IMG/VR virus record: IMGVR_UViG_3300028908_000019
Location: 1 to 42,288 of that record
DNA from: a virus
DNA length: 42,288 nt
Direction: 5' to 3' (one strand)
Shown one piece after another: positions 1 to 6,971 of the stretch. Below the pieces are notes generated by a model, which saw nothing but the letters and a program-made list of their open reading frames with translations, was not told the DNA's origin and did no database searches. Positions within the stretch are counted from its first letter, which is position 1. Each line of letters begins with the position of its first letter. Both the position numbers and the translations under genes were made by a program.

Positions 1-112
1 TTCTCTCCACGTACAGCACAAAGATACATGAAAGTATATGAGAACAGAGAGAAAATAAAAAGTATAGATGTTGACAAACTCTCAACAGCTTATAAGCTAC
101 TCGAAACCCCAA
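1..112. repeat. Left copy of terminal direct repeat
   Basis: Bases 1-107 are identical to 41021-41127. Position 108 is C here and T in the other copy, and similarity ends by about 112. The repeat lies inside coding sequence of the DUF3102-type gene, whose N-terminal part is at 40844-41020, so joining the copies restores one long frame. This fits the overlap of a circular or circularly permuted genome of about 41,020 bp better than a non-coding terminal repeat. Confidence 0.9.
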
Positions 113-516
113 AACAAGAAGAGCCAAAAGAAGAAGCCAAAAACGACACACGTGTCGCTTTTGAAGAAGATCTCCCGGCAATTCCAGAAAACGAACAAAG
201 CCCACCGACAGAAAAAGTAAAAAAAGAGAAATCACAATATGAATATTGGCAATATCTAGAACCGCTTATCCAGTATATGTTAAAGACCTATGAAGTGCTT
301 GCGGCAACAAGAAATCATACAACCCCTGTAGGGCTTGGTGATATGTTTGGCAATATAAAAGATATGGCACTAAGACTGGATACGTGGAATCCAAAAAATC
401 TGCAAATATGCCCTAAGTGCTCCGGCGAAGGAGTAATAAGGCAAAACGGGAAAAACGTTAAATGTGATTATTGTATGAATGGATTAACAGGGATATCAAA
501 ACCAACGGAGTGGTAA
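1..516 (+). CDS. DUF3102-type protein, C-terminal part (5' end wraps to 40844)
   Basis: The frame is open from base 1 and the real start is at 40844, giving a 230-residue protein across the circular junction. The part here holds the end of the HTH-containing DUF3102 region (SPRTAQRYMKVYENREKI), an acidic/lysine-rich linker, a helical segment and a C-terminal zinc-ribbon-like pair, CPKCSGEG and CDYC, resembling DnaJ-type fingers. DUF3102/KfrA-like proteins are usually DNA-binding; the role here is inferred only. The linker contains a palindromic element (139-162) that adds KNDTRVAF in frame. The helicase gene starts two bases after the stop, so the two are probably co-transcribed. Confidence 0.75.
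   Translation, partial: FSPRTAQRYMKVYENREKIKSIDVDKLSTAYKLLETPKQEEPKEEAKNDTRVAFEEDLPAIPENEQSPPTEKVKKEKSQYEYWQYLEPLIQYMLKTYEVLAATRNHTTPVGLGDMFGNIKDMALRLDTWNPKNLQICPKCSGEGVIRQNGKNVKCDYCMNGLTGISKPTEW
139..162. repeat. Dispersed 24-bp palindrome, copy 1 (inside a CDS)
   Basis: A5-CGACAC-AC-GTGTCG-CTTTT; one arm base differs from a perfect repeat. It lies in the linker of the DUF3102 protein and translates as KNDTRVAF. At 24 bp it is exactly 8 codons, so it interrupts no frame. Related copies are at 4651, 8646, 23392, 26250, 27070 and 32060. Confidence 0.8.
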
Positions 517-517
517 A

Positions 518-2131
518 ATGGAACTTAGGGATTATCAAAAAGAAGCAGTTATTAAAACTATAGAAGTGCTAAAAGAAAAGAAAAATCCATTAATTATAAT
601 GGCAACAGGATTAGGCAAGACAATTATCTTTTCGGAAATCGCAAGAAGAATAGCAAAAAATAATAAGAAAAATATAATAATAGCACACAGAGAAGAACTG
701 ATAGACCAAGCAATTAATAAAATTTATAATCAGTCAGGAATAATAGCCGATAAGGAAAAGGCAAAGTATTTTGCAAATACAACTTCTAAAGTGATAGTCG
801 CATCGGTGCAGTCGTTGAAAAAGGAACGGCTGCACCGTTTCCCTAATGATTTTAGATTATTAACGATAGACGAAGCTCATCACGCACCGGCAAAATCTTA
901 TAAGCAAATAATAAATTATTTTTCTACTGCCAATGTATTAGGTGTAACAGCGACCCCGGACCGAGCAGATAATAAACAACTTGGTGATATATTTGATGAA
1001 ATTGCATATGAATATCCATTACATAAAGCTATAAGAGATAATTGGCTTGTAAAAATAATAGGGAAGAAAGTAACAGACTTTGATATTGATTTAAGAGGTC
1101 TTAATATAGTAAGAGGGGACTATACAGATAAAGACCTAGCCGCTGTAATGATAAACTATATAAAGCCAATAGCAATCAATATCAAAGAACAAACAGAAGG
1201 ACTCAAGACAATGATATTCATGCCAAATGTTGAGTCTTCAAGGCTATTGGCAGAAGAATTAAATAGAATAGGATTAAAAGCGGCCTACCTGTTTGGAGGA
1301 CACAAGACAAAAGAAAGGAAAAAAGTTCTTTATGATTTTTCTCATGGCAATATAACCCATCTAGCCTCTTGCAATCTGTTTCTAGAAGGGTTTGATGAAC
1401 CAAGTGTTGAAGCAATAGTAATGCTAAGACCTACCACTTCTAGGCCACTATATGCACAAGTAGTAGGAAGGGGCACAAGATTACACCCCGGAAAAGAATC
1501 GCTGTTACTAGTTGAATTTACATACAATTCAGATAAGTTAAAACTTGTAACCCCATTTGAATTATTCGCAACAGCAGGGTATGAAGAAAAAATTAGGAAA
1601 CGTGCAGAAAAACTATTAGATGAAAACGGGACGGATCTCTTAGAAACCCTTGATAAGACTAGAGAGCGCTATTACTCATTGCTCGGAGTAAAAGAACGGC
1701 TAATAGTAAAGAAATATAATTTCGTTGCATTCGACCCATTTGCTACAGCAGAATTAGTAGGCGAGGATATAAGCGGGGAGTTTGATATTCACTATAACGG
1801 CAAAAAATTAACAGGCCACATAACAATGAAACAGGCTGAAATATTAAGTCGTTATAATATCGTTAATCTTGAAAAGCTCACAAAAGCACAGGCATCAAAG
1901 TTGATAGATATACTATTCAATAAAGGTTATAAGCCTTATTTCGGACCAGCAACACCGGCACAAAAAAGGTTTCTAACCATGAAAGGCTGGGACTCGAAAA
2001 ATATGACAAAAGCTCAAGCGGCCATGCTAATATCAAGAATAAAAAAAGGAGAGTTAAATGGACGAAACGATAAGGTTTTGGGAATATCAACAACAGAAAC
2101 CCCGTCGTACAGTCTTACAACAAGCGCTTGA
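518..2131 (+). CDS. SF2 DEAD/DEAH-box helicase (RadD/UvsW type)
   Basis: A 537-residue superfamily 2 helicase: motif I ATGLGKT (29-35), motif II DEAH (118-121), motif III TATP (144-147) and motif VI QVVGRGTR (314-321). The RecA-like domain pair is followed by a ~190-residue C-terminal region with two repeated-looking segments (KQAEILSRYN, KAQAAMLISR). Proteins of this type remodel branched DNA or assist replication restart and recombination in phages. It sits directly after the DUF3102 gene and before a replication initiator-like gene, SSB and RusA, consistent with replication/recombination. Its last 74 bases overlap the next gene in another frame. Confidence 0.93.
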   Translation: MELRDYQKEAVIKTIEVLKEKKNPLIIMATGLGKTIIFSEIARRIAKNNKKNIIIAHREELIDQAINKIYNQSGIIADKEKAKYFANTTSKVIVASVQSLKKERLHRFPNDFRLLTIDEAHHAPAKSYKQIINYFSTANVLGVTATPDRADNKQLGDIFDEIAYEYPLHKAIRDNWLVKIIGKKVTDFDIDLRGLNIVRGDYTDKDLAAVMINYIKPIAINIKEQTEGLKTMIFMPNVESSRLLAEELNRIGLKAAYLFGGHKTKERKKVLYDFSHGNITHLASCNLFLEGFDEPSVEAIVMLRPTTSRPLYAQVVGRGTRLHPGKESLLLVEFTYNSDKLKLVTPFELFATAGYEEKIRKRAEKLLDENGTDLLETLDKTRERYYSLLGVKERLIVKKYNFVAFDPFATAELVGEDISGEFDIHYNGKKLTGHITMKQAEILSRYNIVNLEKLTKAQASKLIDILFNKGYKPYFGPATPAQKRFLTMKGWDSKNMTKAQAAMLISRIKKGELNGRNDKVLGISTTETPSYSLTTSA

Positions 2132-2408
2132 AGCATACATTATAGAAATCCCAAATAATCTACCAAGCAATATAAAAGACTATGCAGTATATTTTAAAAA
2201 CCAACAAGGGCTTATCCATTATCTTAGACCAATAAACGAGCCAAAATTCAAATACATGGTAAAAGTAAGGAAGAAGCCACAATACAGATTTAGAATAAAT
2301 AGTGACAATACAAAAGTGGCCGATATTGCGGAAGAAATAAGAAAAAGCCGCAAGAAATTAAGGATATTTTATTTAGATATAAAAAATATGAGAGTGGGGT
2401 ATGTATGA
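2058..2408 (+). CDS. Hypothetical early protein, 116 aa
   Basis: Not recognised. The start ATG follows AAAAAAGGAGAG, a good ribosome site, but lies 74 bases inside the helicase gene, an unusually long overlap. The protein is basic, with no membrane segment and no clear motif. The stop overlaps the next start (ATGA), indicating translational coupling in the replication operon. Confidence 0.7.
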   Translation: MDETIRFWEYQQQKPRRTVLQQALEAYIIEIPNNLPSNIKDYAVYFKNQQGLIHYLRPINEPKFKYMVKVRKKPQYRFRINSDNTKVADIAEEIRKSRKKLRIFYLDIKNMRVGYV

Positions 2409-2578
2409 CTGAAATAGAAACTAAAATACAAGTATTGTTAGAGGAAATAGTAAATCAGAGAGCATTAATAAACAAAATGAGAAAAGACCTTATAAATATT
2501 AATGCTCGCATAGCTTTGTTAAACATTGAAATTGACATATTAAAAGGAGACTCAGATGCGAAAGCAAGCAATAATTGA
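2405..2578 (+). CDS. Small coiled-coil hypothetical protein, 57 aa
   Basis: A short ORF starting MTEIETKIQVLLEEI, coupled by ATGA to the gene before and overlapping the next start by 23 bases. Regular spacing of Leu/Ile (heptad-like) through most of its length suggests one long coiled-coil helix. No family recognised. The contiguous overlaps on both sides argue it is translated. Confidence 0.6.
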   Translation: MTEIETKIQVLLEEIVNQRALINKMRKDLININARIALLNIEIDILKGDSDAKASNN

Positions 2579-3278
2579 TATTAACTTAATGGAGAATAAA
2601 ACATTAGGAATGGCAGACAAAATAATATATTTATATATTTCAACTTATGACTTCATAATAAACTATGAGCCTCTATTAGAAGAAAAATTGGATCTCAGTC
2701 GAAACATCATAAACCTATCAATAAGAAGATTAATTGCGCTCGGGTATATTGAAAAAATAAAAATAAATAAAAAAGAAGCAATAAGAATAATTGTAAAAGA
2801 TAACTATAAAAAATTCATCACAGAATATTTTATGATGTATAATAATAAAGCATTTGAAATAAAAGGCACTAGGACAAATAAAGATGGGAAAATGTATAAA
2901 CCAAGATGGACAGCAAAAGAAGGAATGCTTTTAAAAAGAGATCTCGAAGAATATGGATATGATACCTTATTAGATTATGCCGTAATTTTCTTTAATGACA
3001 AAGTTGATAGTGTTAAACAATTTGTAAGAAAAGCCGGATATGGATATACAATATTCCATTCGGTAATAGATAAAATACAACTTGCAAATATCAAAGTGCC
3101 TAAGAAATGCCCGTATTGTGGGTATTACTGGGGACATGCAAAAGATTGCAAGCTAGCAAAAATGAAAATAGAATTAGAACGGAAAGAAATTGAAGAAATT
3201 AAAAAATTAAAACAGGAAAATCCAAACATATCGTTAATTGATATGTTTAATAAAAAATTAGGGAGGAAAGTAGTATGA
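2556..3278 (+). CDS. Replication initiator-like protein with winged helix and CCHC motif
   Basis: 240 residues. The N-terminal ~80 residues look like a winged-helix DNA-binding domain (DLSRNIINLSIRRLIALGYI, recognition helix then turn), as in phage replisome organisers. A C-terminal zinc-knuckle pattern, C185-x2-C188-x5-H194-x3-C198, is followed by a charged helix. Start after AAAGGAG. The position between helicase and SSB supports a replication-initiation role, perhaps at the candidate origin near 26.3 kb. Identification is by architecture and context, not by close family recognition. Confidence 0.6.
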   Translation: MRKQAIIDINLMENKTLGMADKIIYLYISTYDFIINYEPLLEEKLDLSRNIINLSIRRLIALGYIEKIKINKKEAIRIIVKDNYKKFITEYFMMYNNKAFEIKGTRTNKDGKMYKPRWTAKEGMLLKRDLEEYGYDTLLDYAVIFFNDKVDSVKQFVRKAGYGYTIFHSVIDKIQLANIKVPKKCPYCGYYWGHAKDCKLAKMKIELERKEIEEIKKLKQENPNISLIDMFNKKLGRKVV

Positions 3279-3664
3279 TTAACATGTTTGTACTAGAAGG
3301 CAATTTAACCAGAGACCCAGAGTTGAGATATACTCCATCAGGGACAGCTTTGCTGAAATTTACACTTGCAAATAACAACGGGTATGGAGATTATAAAAAG
3401 ACATTATTTATGGAATGTGTAATGTTTGGCAAACGAGGGGAAGCAGTCGAACAATATCTCTCAAAAGGGCAGAGAGTTATTGTATATGGCAAATTGAACA
3501 CAAATGACTGGGAAGATAGTAACGGGAATAAAAGGCGCAGTTATTCTCTAGCAGTCGATGAATTGTCTTTTGGGCCCGGGAATAAGCAACAGGTCGCACC
3601 AATACAGGAAACAAGCGAACCAACACGAAACACATCAATATATGATGATGATATTCCATTCTAA
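3275..3664 (+). CDS. ssb: Single-stranded DNA-binding protein (full length)
   Basis: 129 residues with the OB-fold pattern of bacterial SSB (LEGNLTRDPELRYTPSGTAL; YLSKGQRVIVYGKL) and an intrinsically disordered tail ending in acidic DDDIPF, the peptide that recruits partner enzymes. Start overlaps the upstream stop (ATGA). A second, truncated SSB lies at 27550, so this phage carries two. This one, with the intact tip and located among replication genes, is probably the replication SSB. Confidence 0.95.
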   Translation: MINMFVLEGNLTRDPELRYTPSGTALLKFTLANNNGYGDYKKTLFMECVMFGKRGEAVEQYLSKGQRVIVYGKLNTNDWEDSNGNKRRSYSLAVDELSFGPGNKQQVAPIQETSEPTRNTSIYDDDIPF

Positions 3665-3673
3665 TGGTGACAC

Positions 3674-4069
3674 ATGTTAGTATCAGTATTTGGAAATAAA
3701 AAATTAGTCCATAAATACACATTGTTCTATACAGGTGAAGTCGCCGGGACCAACCAGAGACACATGATCTCAAAAAATGGCCGGATAATTACAACTAGAA
3801 AATACAGGAATTTTAAGAGAGCACTGATAAATAGTTGGATTATCCAGCCGCAACACAAAATAAAAAGCAAGATATACATAGAAATATTGTTCATCATAGA
3901 TAAACGGCGTGACGCAGATAGCCTACTAAAACCAATATTTGATAGTTTGGAGGCGGCAAATATAATTAAAAACGATAATCAAATCATAGGATACTTTGTT
4001 GAAAAACAGAATAGACTTAAAAATCAACCTAATATGATAAAACTTGACATTTACGAGGTGATAGAATGA
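3674..4069 (+). CDS. rusA: RusA-family Holliday junction resolvase
   Basis: 131 residues. The segment RRDADSLLKPIFDSLEAANI and following DN reproduce the RusA signature: D80, D82, K86 and D101 keep the spacing of E. coli RusA D70, D72, K76 and D91. It resolves four-way junctions formed by recombination, here probably before packaging. It follows SSB by ten bases and overlaps the next gene by ATGA, so it belongs to the same operon. Confidence 0.9.
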   Translation: MLVSVFGNKKLVHKYTLFYTGEVAGTNQRHMISKNGRIITTRKYRNFKRALINSWIIQPQHKIKSKIYIEILFIIDKRRDADSLLKPIFDSLEAANIIKNDNQIIGYFVEKQNRLKNQPNMIKLDIYEVIE

Positions 4070-4269
4070 CTTGGCTAGAAGCAATACGCAAATCTCCAGA
4101 ACGTTGTGCCGTATTATTAAGAGGCGATTTCCCATACTTGCGTTATTCCAAAGATTTAGTCTATGTTGCAAAAAGACACCAATTTAAAATAATAAGAAAG
4201 TTAAAAAAAGACGAAATGCGAAAACTCCCAGAAAACGGCTGGAAGCCGTTAGAATGGGATATGAATTAG
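4066..4269 (+). CDS. Hypothetical protein, 67 aa
   Basis: Not recognised. Basic protein with repeated Lys/Arg in the middle. Coupled to RusA by an ATGA overlap. Near its end a perfect 6-bp hairpin (AACGGC-TGGAA-GCCGTT) is embedded in the coding sequence. Confidence 0.65.
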   Translation: MTWLEAIRKSPERCAVLLRGDFPYLRYSKDLVYVAKRHQFKIIRKLKKDEMRKLPENGWKPLEWDMN

Positions 4270-4277
4270 GAGGGCTT

Positions 4278-4451
4278 ATGTATTTTATCGCAACTGATTC
4301 TGTAGTAACATATGAATTTGACGCAAGAAATGTTACAGAAGCAAAAAACCATATAAAAAACAGAAAAATATTTTTTAGAGACAAAGAAATCACACTTGAA
4401 TATTATAAAAAGGGTAAAAAGGTAAAAGAAAAAATTATTTTTTCTTCTTGA
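4278..4451 (+). CDS. Hypothetical protein, 57 aa
   Basis: Last gene of the forward replication operon. ATG 4278 is chosen over an upstream ATG at 4254 because it has TAGGAGGG seven bases before it. The product (MYFIATDSVVTYEFDARNV...) is basic at its C terminus, with no recognised family. Its 3' end overlaps the convergent gene by 17 bases. Confidence 0.65.
   Translation: MYFIATDSVVTYEFDARNVTEAKNHIKNRKIFFRDKEITLEYYKKGKKVKEKIIFSS
4426..4446. terminator. AT-only bidirectional terminator candidate between convergent operons
   Basis: AAGAAAAAAT-T-ATTTTTTCTT forms a near-perfect palindrome at the tail-to-tail junction and lies inside both stop-proximal coding ends. It lacks GC pairs, so would be weak. 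The function is inferred from placement. Confidence 0.35.
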
Positions 4452-4638
4452 GAGAAGGATATTTTTTATAAACTGCTCTCTTTACCTGCGTTTTCTCACT
4501 AGGCGTCCCATGTTGTGCAACTCTTGCAAGAGCATTGCGCGCATGAGATATATCATTTATCGGATATTTGCGCTTTGAAGGAATTGCAAACGAACTAGAT
4601 TTTAACCTTTTTCTTTGTCTATAAGTTAATTTCGCCAT
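4435..4638 (-). CDS. Small basic phage protein (DUF6582-like)
   Basis: 67 residues starting at ATG 4638, which has GGGAGG just upstream; an in-frame ATG further upstream would read through the palindrome and is less likely. The pattern SFAIPSKRKYPINDISHARN followed by ALARVAQHGT resembles small phage proteins of the DUF6582 kind, whose function is unknown. Last gene of the late reverse operon, after the holin and separated from it by palindrome copy 2. Confidence 0.75.
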   Translation of the reverse strand: MAKLTYRQRKRLKSSSFAIPSKRKYPINDISHARNALARVAQHGTPSEKTQVKRAVYKKYPSLKKKK

Positions 4639-4650
4639 GTAACGCCTCCC

Positions 4651-4674
4651 AAAAACGACACGCGTGTCGTTTTT
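4651..4674. repeat. Dispersed 24-bp palindrome, copy 2 (perfect)
   Basis: A5-CGACAC-GC-GTGTCG-T5, a perfect palindrome. On the reverse strand its first A is the last base of the holin TGA stop, and GGGAGG, the ribosome site of the next gene, begins on the very next base after T5. It could be a terminator, translational operator or protein-binding site. Confidence 0.85.
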
Positions 4675-5153
4675 CAATGTGCATTATGTACTCCCGCCTT
4701 CTTCTCAGCCGTTCTCATAGTGCCTAATCCTAGTAAAGCAAGAACTAGCGGGTATAACTCGCTTACATCTATACTCAACTGGAAATCTATTTTATACAAT
4801 TTCAAAACAAGATTAGCCAATGGGAATAACACATAATTTAACAAAAACCCTACTACACCAATCCATGCAAAAGCTGGCCTCCAACCAGAAAAAAACCATC
4901 CAGACTTTTTTGCATACTCTAAGTTTATCTGATTTGTTGTCTCAATTATTGTTTTATCTAGGTCAACTTTTTGTTTCTCTAATTCTGCCGCAATTTGTTC
5001 TAGTTTTAACTTAACATCACTAGGCAGATCCCCTGTTATTGCCTCTCTTATTCTAGTAGAGGCATCACCTACACTTTTAACCACATTGCTTGCCCCATTT
5101 AAGACACCTTTTACAGTATCGCCGGCTGGCTTAAAAAAATCAAATAATCCCAT
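4674..5153 (-). CDS. Holin (3TM/GTA-type)
   Basis: 159 residues. A charged amphipathic N-terminal half (predicted coiled coil around residues 55-85) is followed by hydrophobic spans beginning SGWRPAFAWIGVVGFLLNYV and SELYPLVLALLGLG and the tail GTMRTAEKKAG, the pattern of GTA/3TM holins. It would form inner-membrane lesions that release the endolysin. It directly follows the endolysin gene in the reverse operon. Confidence 0.85.
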   Translation of the reverse strand: MGLFDFFKPAGDTVKGVLNGASNVVKSVGDASTRIREAITGDLPSDVKLKLEQIAAELEKQKVDLDKTIIETTNQINLEYAKKSGWFFSGWRPAFAWIGVVGFLLNYVLFPLANLVLKLYKIDFQLSIDVSELYPLVLALLGLGTMRTAEKKAGVHNAH

Positions 5154-5654
5154 CTAATACCCCCTACATGCTTGGAAGTGCATAGGGTCTTTGTACTTCC
5201 ATGTACCACCCCATTCAAAACCTCTTTTACAAAAAGCATCAATTATAAACCCGGGCTGACTCCCTTCTTTGCCATAAGGTGCAATATGCGGGTTTATATC
5301 TATCGCAACACCCCATGAATGCACTGACAACCCTTGATTATTACGTTTTGGCCTGAAATTAAAACATCCGCCGTAAACATTATAACCCATGCTTTCAAGA
5401 TATGATTCCCCTTTATGTTTTAGAATTTCAGTGAAAGCATCAATTATAATTTCTCCAACATCAATATGGCATTGAATATATTTTACATGCACAGACGGCT
5501 TCCAGCTTAATACCATTGGATAAGGCAATTCAAAAATATCAAGCCTGTTTTTTACAAACCAATGATCAAGAGTCCCGTCATGATTTAGGTCCGGATTACC
5601 ATAAACCTGTTTAATTTCCAATAAACCATTTGGGATAATAGCAAGACTTTTCAT
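5154..5654 (-). CDS. Endolysin, M15-family peptidase
   Basis: 166 residues with the metallopeptidase motif S110-x-H112-x-x-G115-x-A117-x-D119 (SVHSWGVAIDI) and the second zinc-site motif DPMHF (His159), as in VanY/L-Ala-D-Glu peptidases of phages. It cleaves peptide cross-links of peptidoglycan. There is no signal peptide, so release depends on the neighbouring holin. The start overlaps the stop of the TM protein gene (ATGA). Confidence 0.9.
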   Translation of the reverse strand: MKSLAIIPNGLLEIKQVYGNPDLNHDGTLDHWFVKNRLDIFELPYPMVLSWKPSVHVKYIQCHIDVGEIIIDAFTEILKHKGESYLESMGYNVYGGCFNFRPKRNNQGLSVHSWGVAIDINPHIAPYGKEGSQPGFIIDAFCKRGFEWGGTWKYKDPMHFQACRGY

Positions 5655-5953
5655 TTCGGATCTCTCCCGTTATTTGTTAAAATCCGTATTATATAATTGA
5701 GATTTGCATTAATCGCCGATAACTGCTGTTTGTTTAAGTTTATCGCATCCTCTACCTTTAATAATCTTATATCTTGTTCTTTATCTTTTTTGATCAAGGT
5801 TTCTGTTTTGTAATCTTGATAATTTTTCCAAGATATAAGAGAAATACCAACCCCACCAACCATCATCACAATTGTTAATATTCCTACTACAATTGCAATG
5901 AAAGCTCTCTTTTCCGCAAGCCTATACTTTGTTCTTCTTTCTTTATCTTCCAT
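5651..5953 (-). CDS. Single-TM coiled-coil lysis protein (inner-spanin-like)
   Basis: 100 residues: basic N terminus, one membrane span (AFIAIVVGILTIVMMVGGVG), then a charged coiled coil. This is the topology of inner-membrane spanins, and the gene is coupled to the endolysin. No obvious outer-membrane partner with a lipobox was seen beside it, so the spanin assignment is an inference; it could instead be an accessory holin or membrane anchor. Confidence 0.6.
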   Translation of the reverse strand: MEDKERRTKYRLAEKRAFIAIVVGILTIVMMVGGVGISLISWKNYQDYKTETLIKKDKEQDIRLLKVEDAINLNKQQLSAINANLNYIIRILTNNGRDPK

Positions 5954-5954
5954 T

Positions 5955-6353
5955 TTATCCCCCAGTATAGGAATTTAAAAAATCCGCTACACTTTTTAAA
6001 TCTTCAAATACTCTCCCGCCATTTCTTATTATCATATTTTTTACTGCATTAAGAGAGTATAATTGCTGTTCATCAAATTTATGCCCACCGTCTTTTTTAA
6101 TGATACAGAATAATGTTTTCTCTGGCCTTTTATTTGAATCGTCAACAACCTCTGCAATAGAATATACACCTTTCATTCTCGGAGTAATAACATATAAAAC
6201 AAAATCACAATGTTTTCGTTCATAGATTTCTCGCTTCTGTGCTTCCTCATTCCAATTTTCAACAATAGGATTAAAATAATCTATTTTTAACATTTTAATT
6301 AGTTTTTCTCTCCATGTTGATTCGTTGCAAGTACCACCTAAATAAACTTTCAT
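5955..6353 (-). CDS. Nucleoside 2-deoxyribosyltransferase-like protein
   Basis: 132 residues opening MKVYLGGTCNESTWR, with YFNPIVENWNEEAQ, CDFVLYVITPRMKGVYSIAE and DDSNKRPEKT. These match the nucleoside 2-deoxyribosyltransferase-like family, which uses a conserved Glu for base exchange or nucleotide hydrolysis. Its place among lysis genes is odd: the family normally serves nucleotide metabolism, so it may have been captured. Start has GGAGAAG upstream. Confidence 0.8.
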   Translation of the reverse strand: MKVYLGGTCNESTWREKLIKMLKIDYFNPIVENWNEEAQKREIYERKHCDFVLYVITPRMKGVYSIAEVVDDSNKRPEKTLFCIIKKDGGHKFDEQQLYSLNAVKNMIIRNGGRVFEDLKSVADFLNSYTGG

Positions 6354-6354
6354 T

Positions 6355-6963
6355 CTACTTCTCCAATGATTTAAAATAACTATCAGGCATGTGTTGCTTT
6401 ATTGAAAACTTCCACCATTTCTCAGGTTCCCCAATATGTTTAGTAGCAATATTTTTCATATACCAAAACGGTAATTGTGGAACTATATCATTACCATTTA
6501 CTACATTAATTAATTTTGTAAGATTTGTGCCACCACCATAAACTAATCTTAGTATAAACACGTCACAACCACTCTTTTCTGCCAACACTCTTGGAGCACC
6601 AAAGGTGTATGTATGTATAGTCAAGTTTCGGTAATGAAATCGCAAATCTTCGTGTGCTAGGATACACAAAGCCCCGCCTAAACTATGTCCTACTAAAGAA
6701 ACCTTCTCCGCTTTTTTGCACGCATCTAAGACTATATCTCGCACATTTTTGTATTGTCTTAAAAATCCGCCATGAACATAAAACGGTTGTTCCATATCTT
6801 TATACGGGATTACGTAGAAGTTTAAAAGCCAGTCTATCCAATCCATACTGCCTTGAAAGGCTATTAAAACCTCATTGCCATTTTCTTCAATAGCATACTG
6901 AGTCTCTCCTACGGATTGCCAATTTTGGTAAAGTGCTTTTTTAAGAGCTTGTATTAGGTTCAT
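6355..6963 (-). CDS. Class 3 lipase (alpha/beta hydrolase)
   Basis: 202 residues with the nucleophile elbow VGHSLGG (Ser94), the TFGAPRV strand typical of lipase class 3, and likely Asp159 (NGNDIVPQ) and His176 completing a triad. There is no signal peptide or lipobox. It lies between the tail fibre and the rest of the lysis cassette, with AGGAGG before its start. By analogy with mycobacteriophage LysB esterases it may attack envelope lipids at lysis; the substrate is unknown. Confidence 0.85.
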   Translation of the reverse strand: MNLIQALKKALYQNWQSVGETQYAIEENGNEVLIAFQGSMDWIDWLLNFYVIPYKDMEQPFYVHGGFLRQYKNVRDIVLDACKKAEKVSLVGHSLGGALCILAHEDLRFHYRNLTIHTYTFGAPRVLAEKSGCDVFILRLVYGGGTNLTKLINVVNGNDIVPQLPFWYMKNIATKHIGEPEKWWKFSIKQHMPDSYFKSLEK

Positions 6964-6971
6964 AAAGCCTC

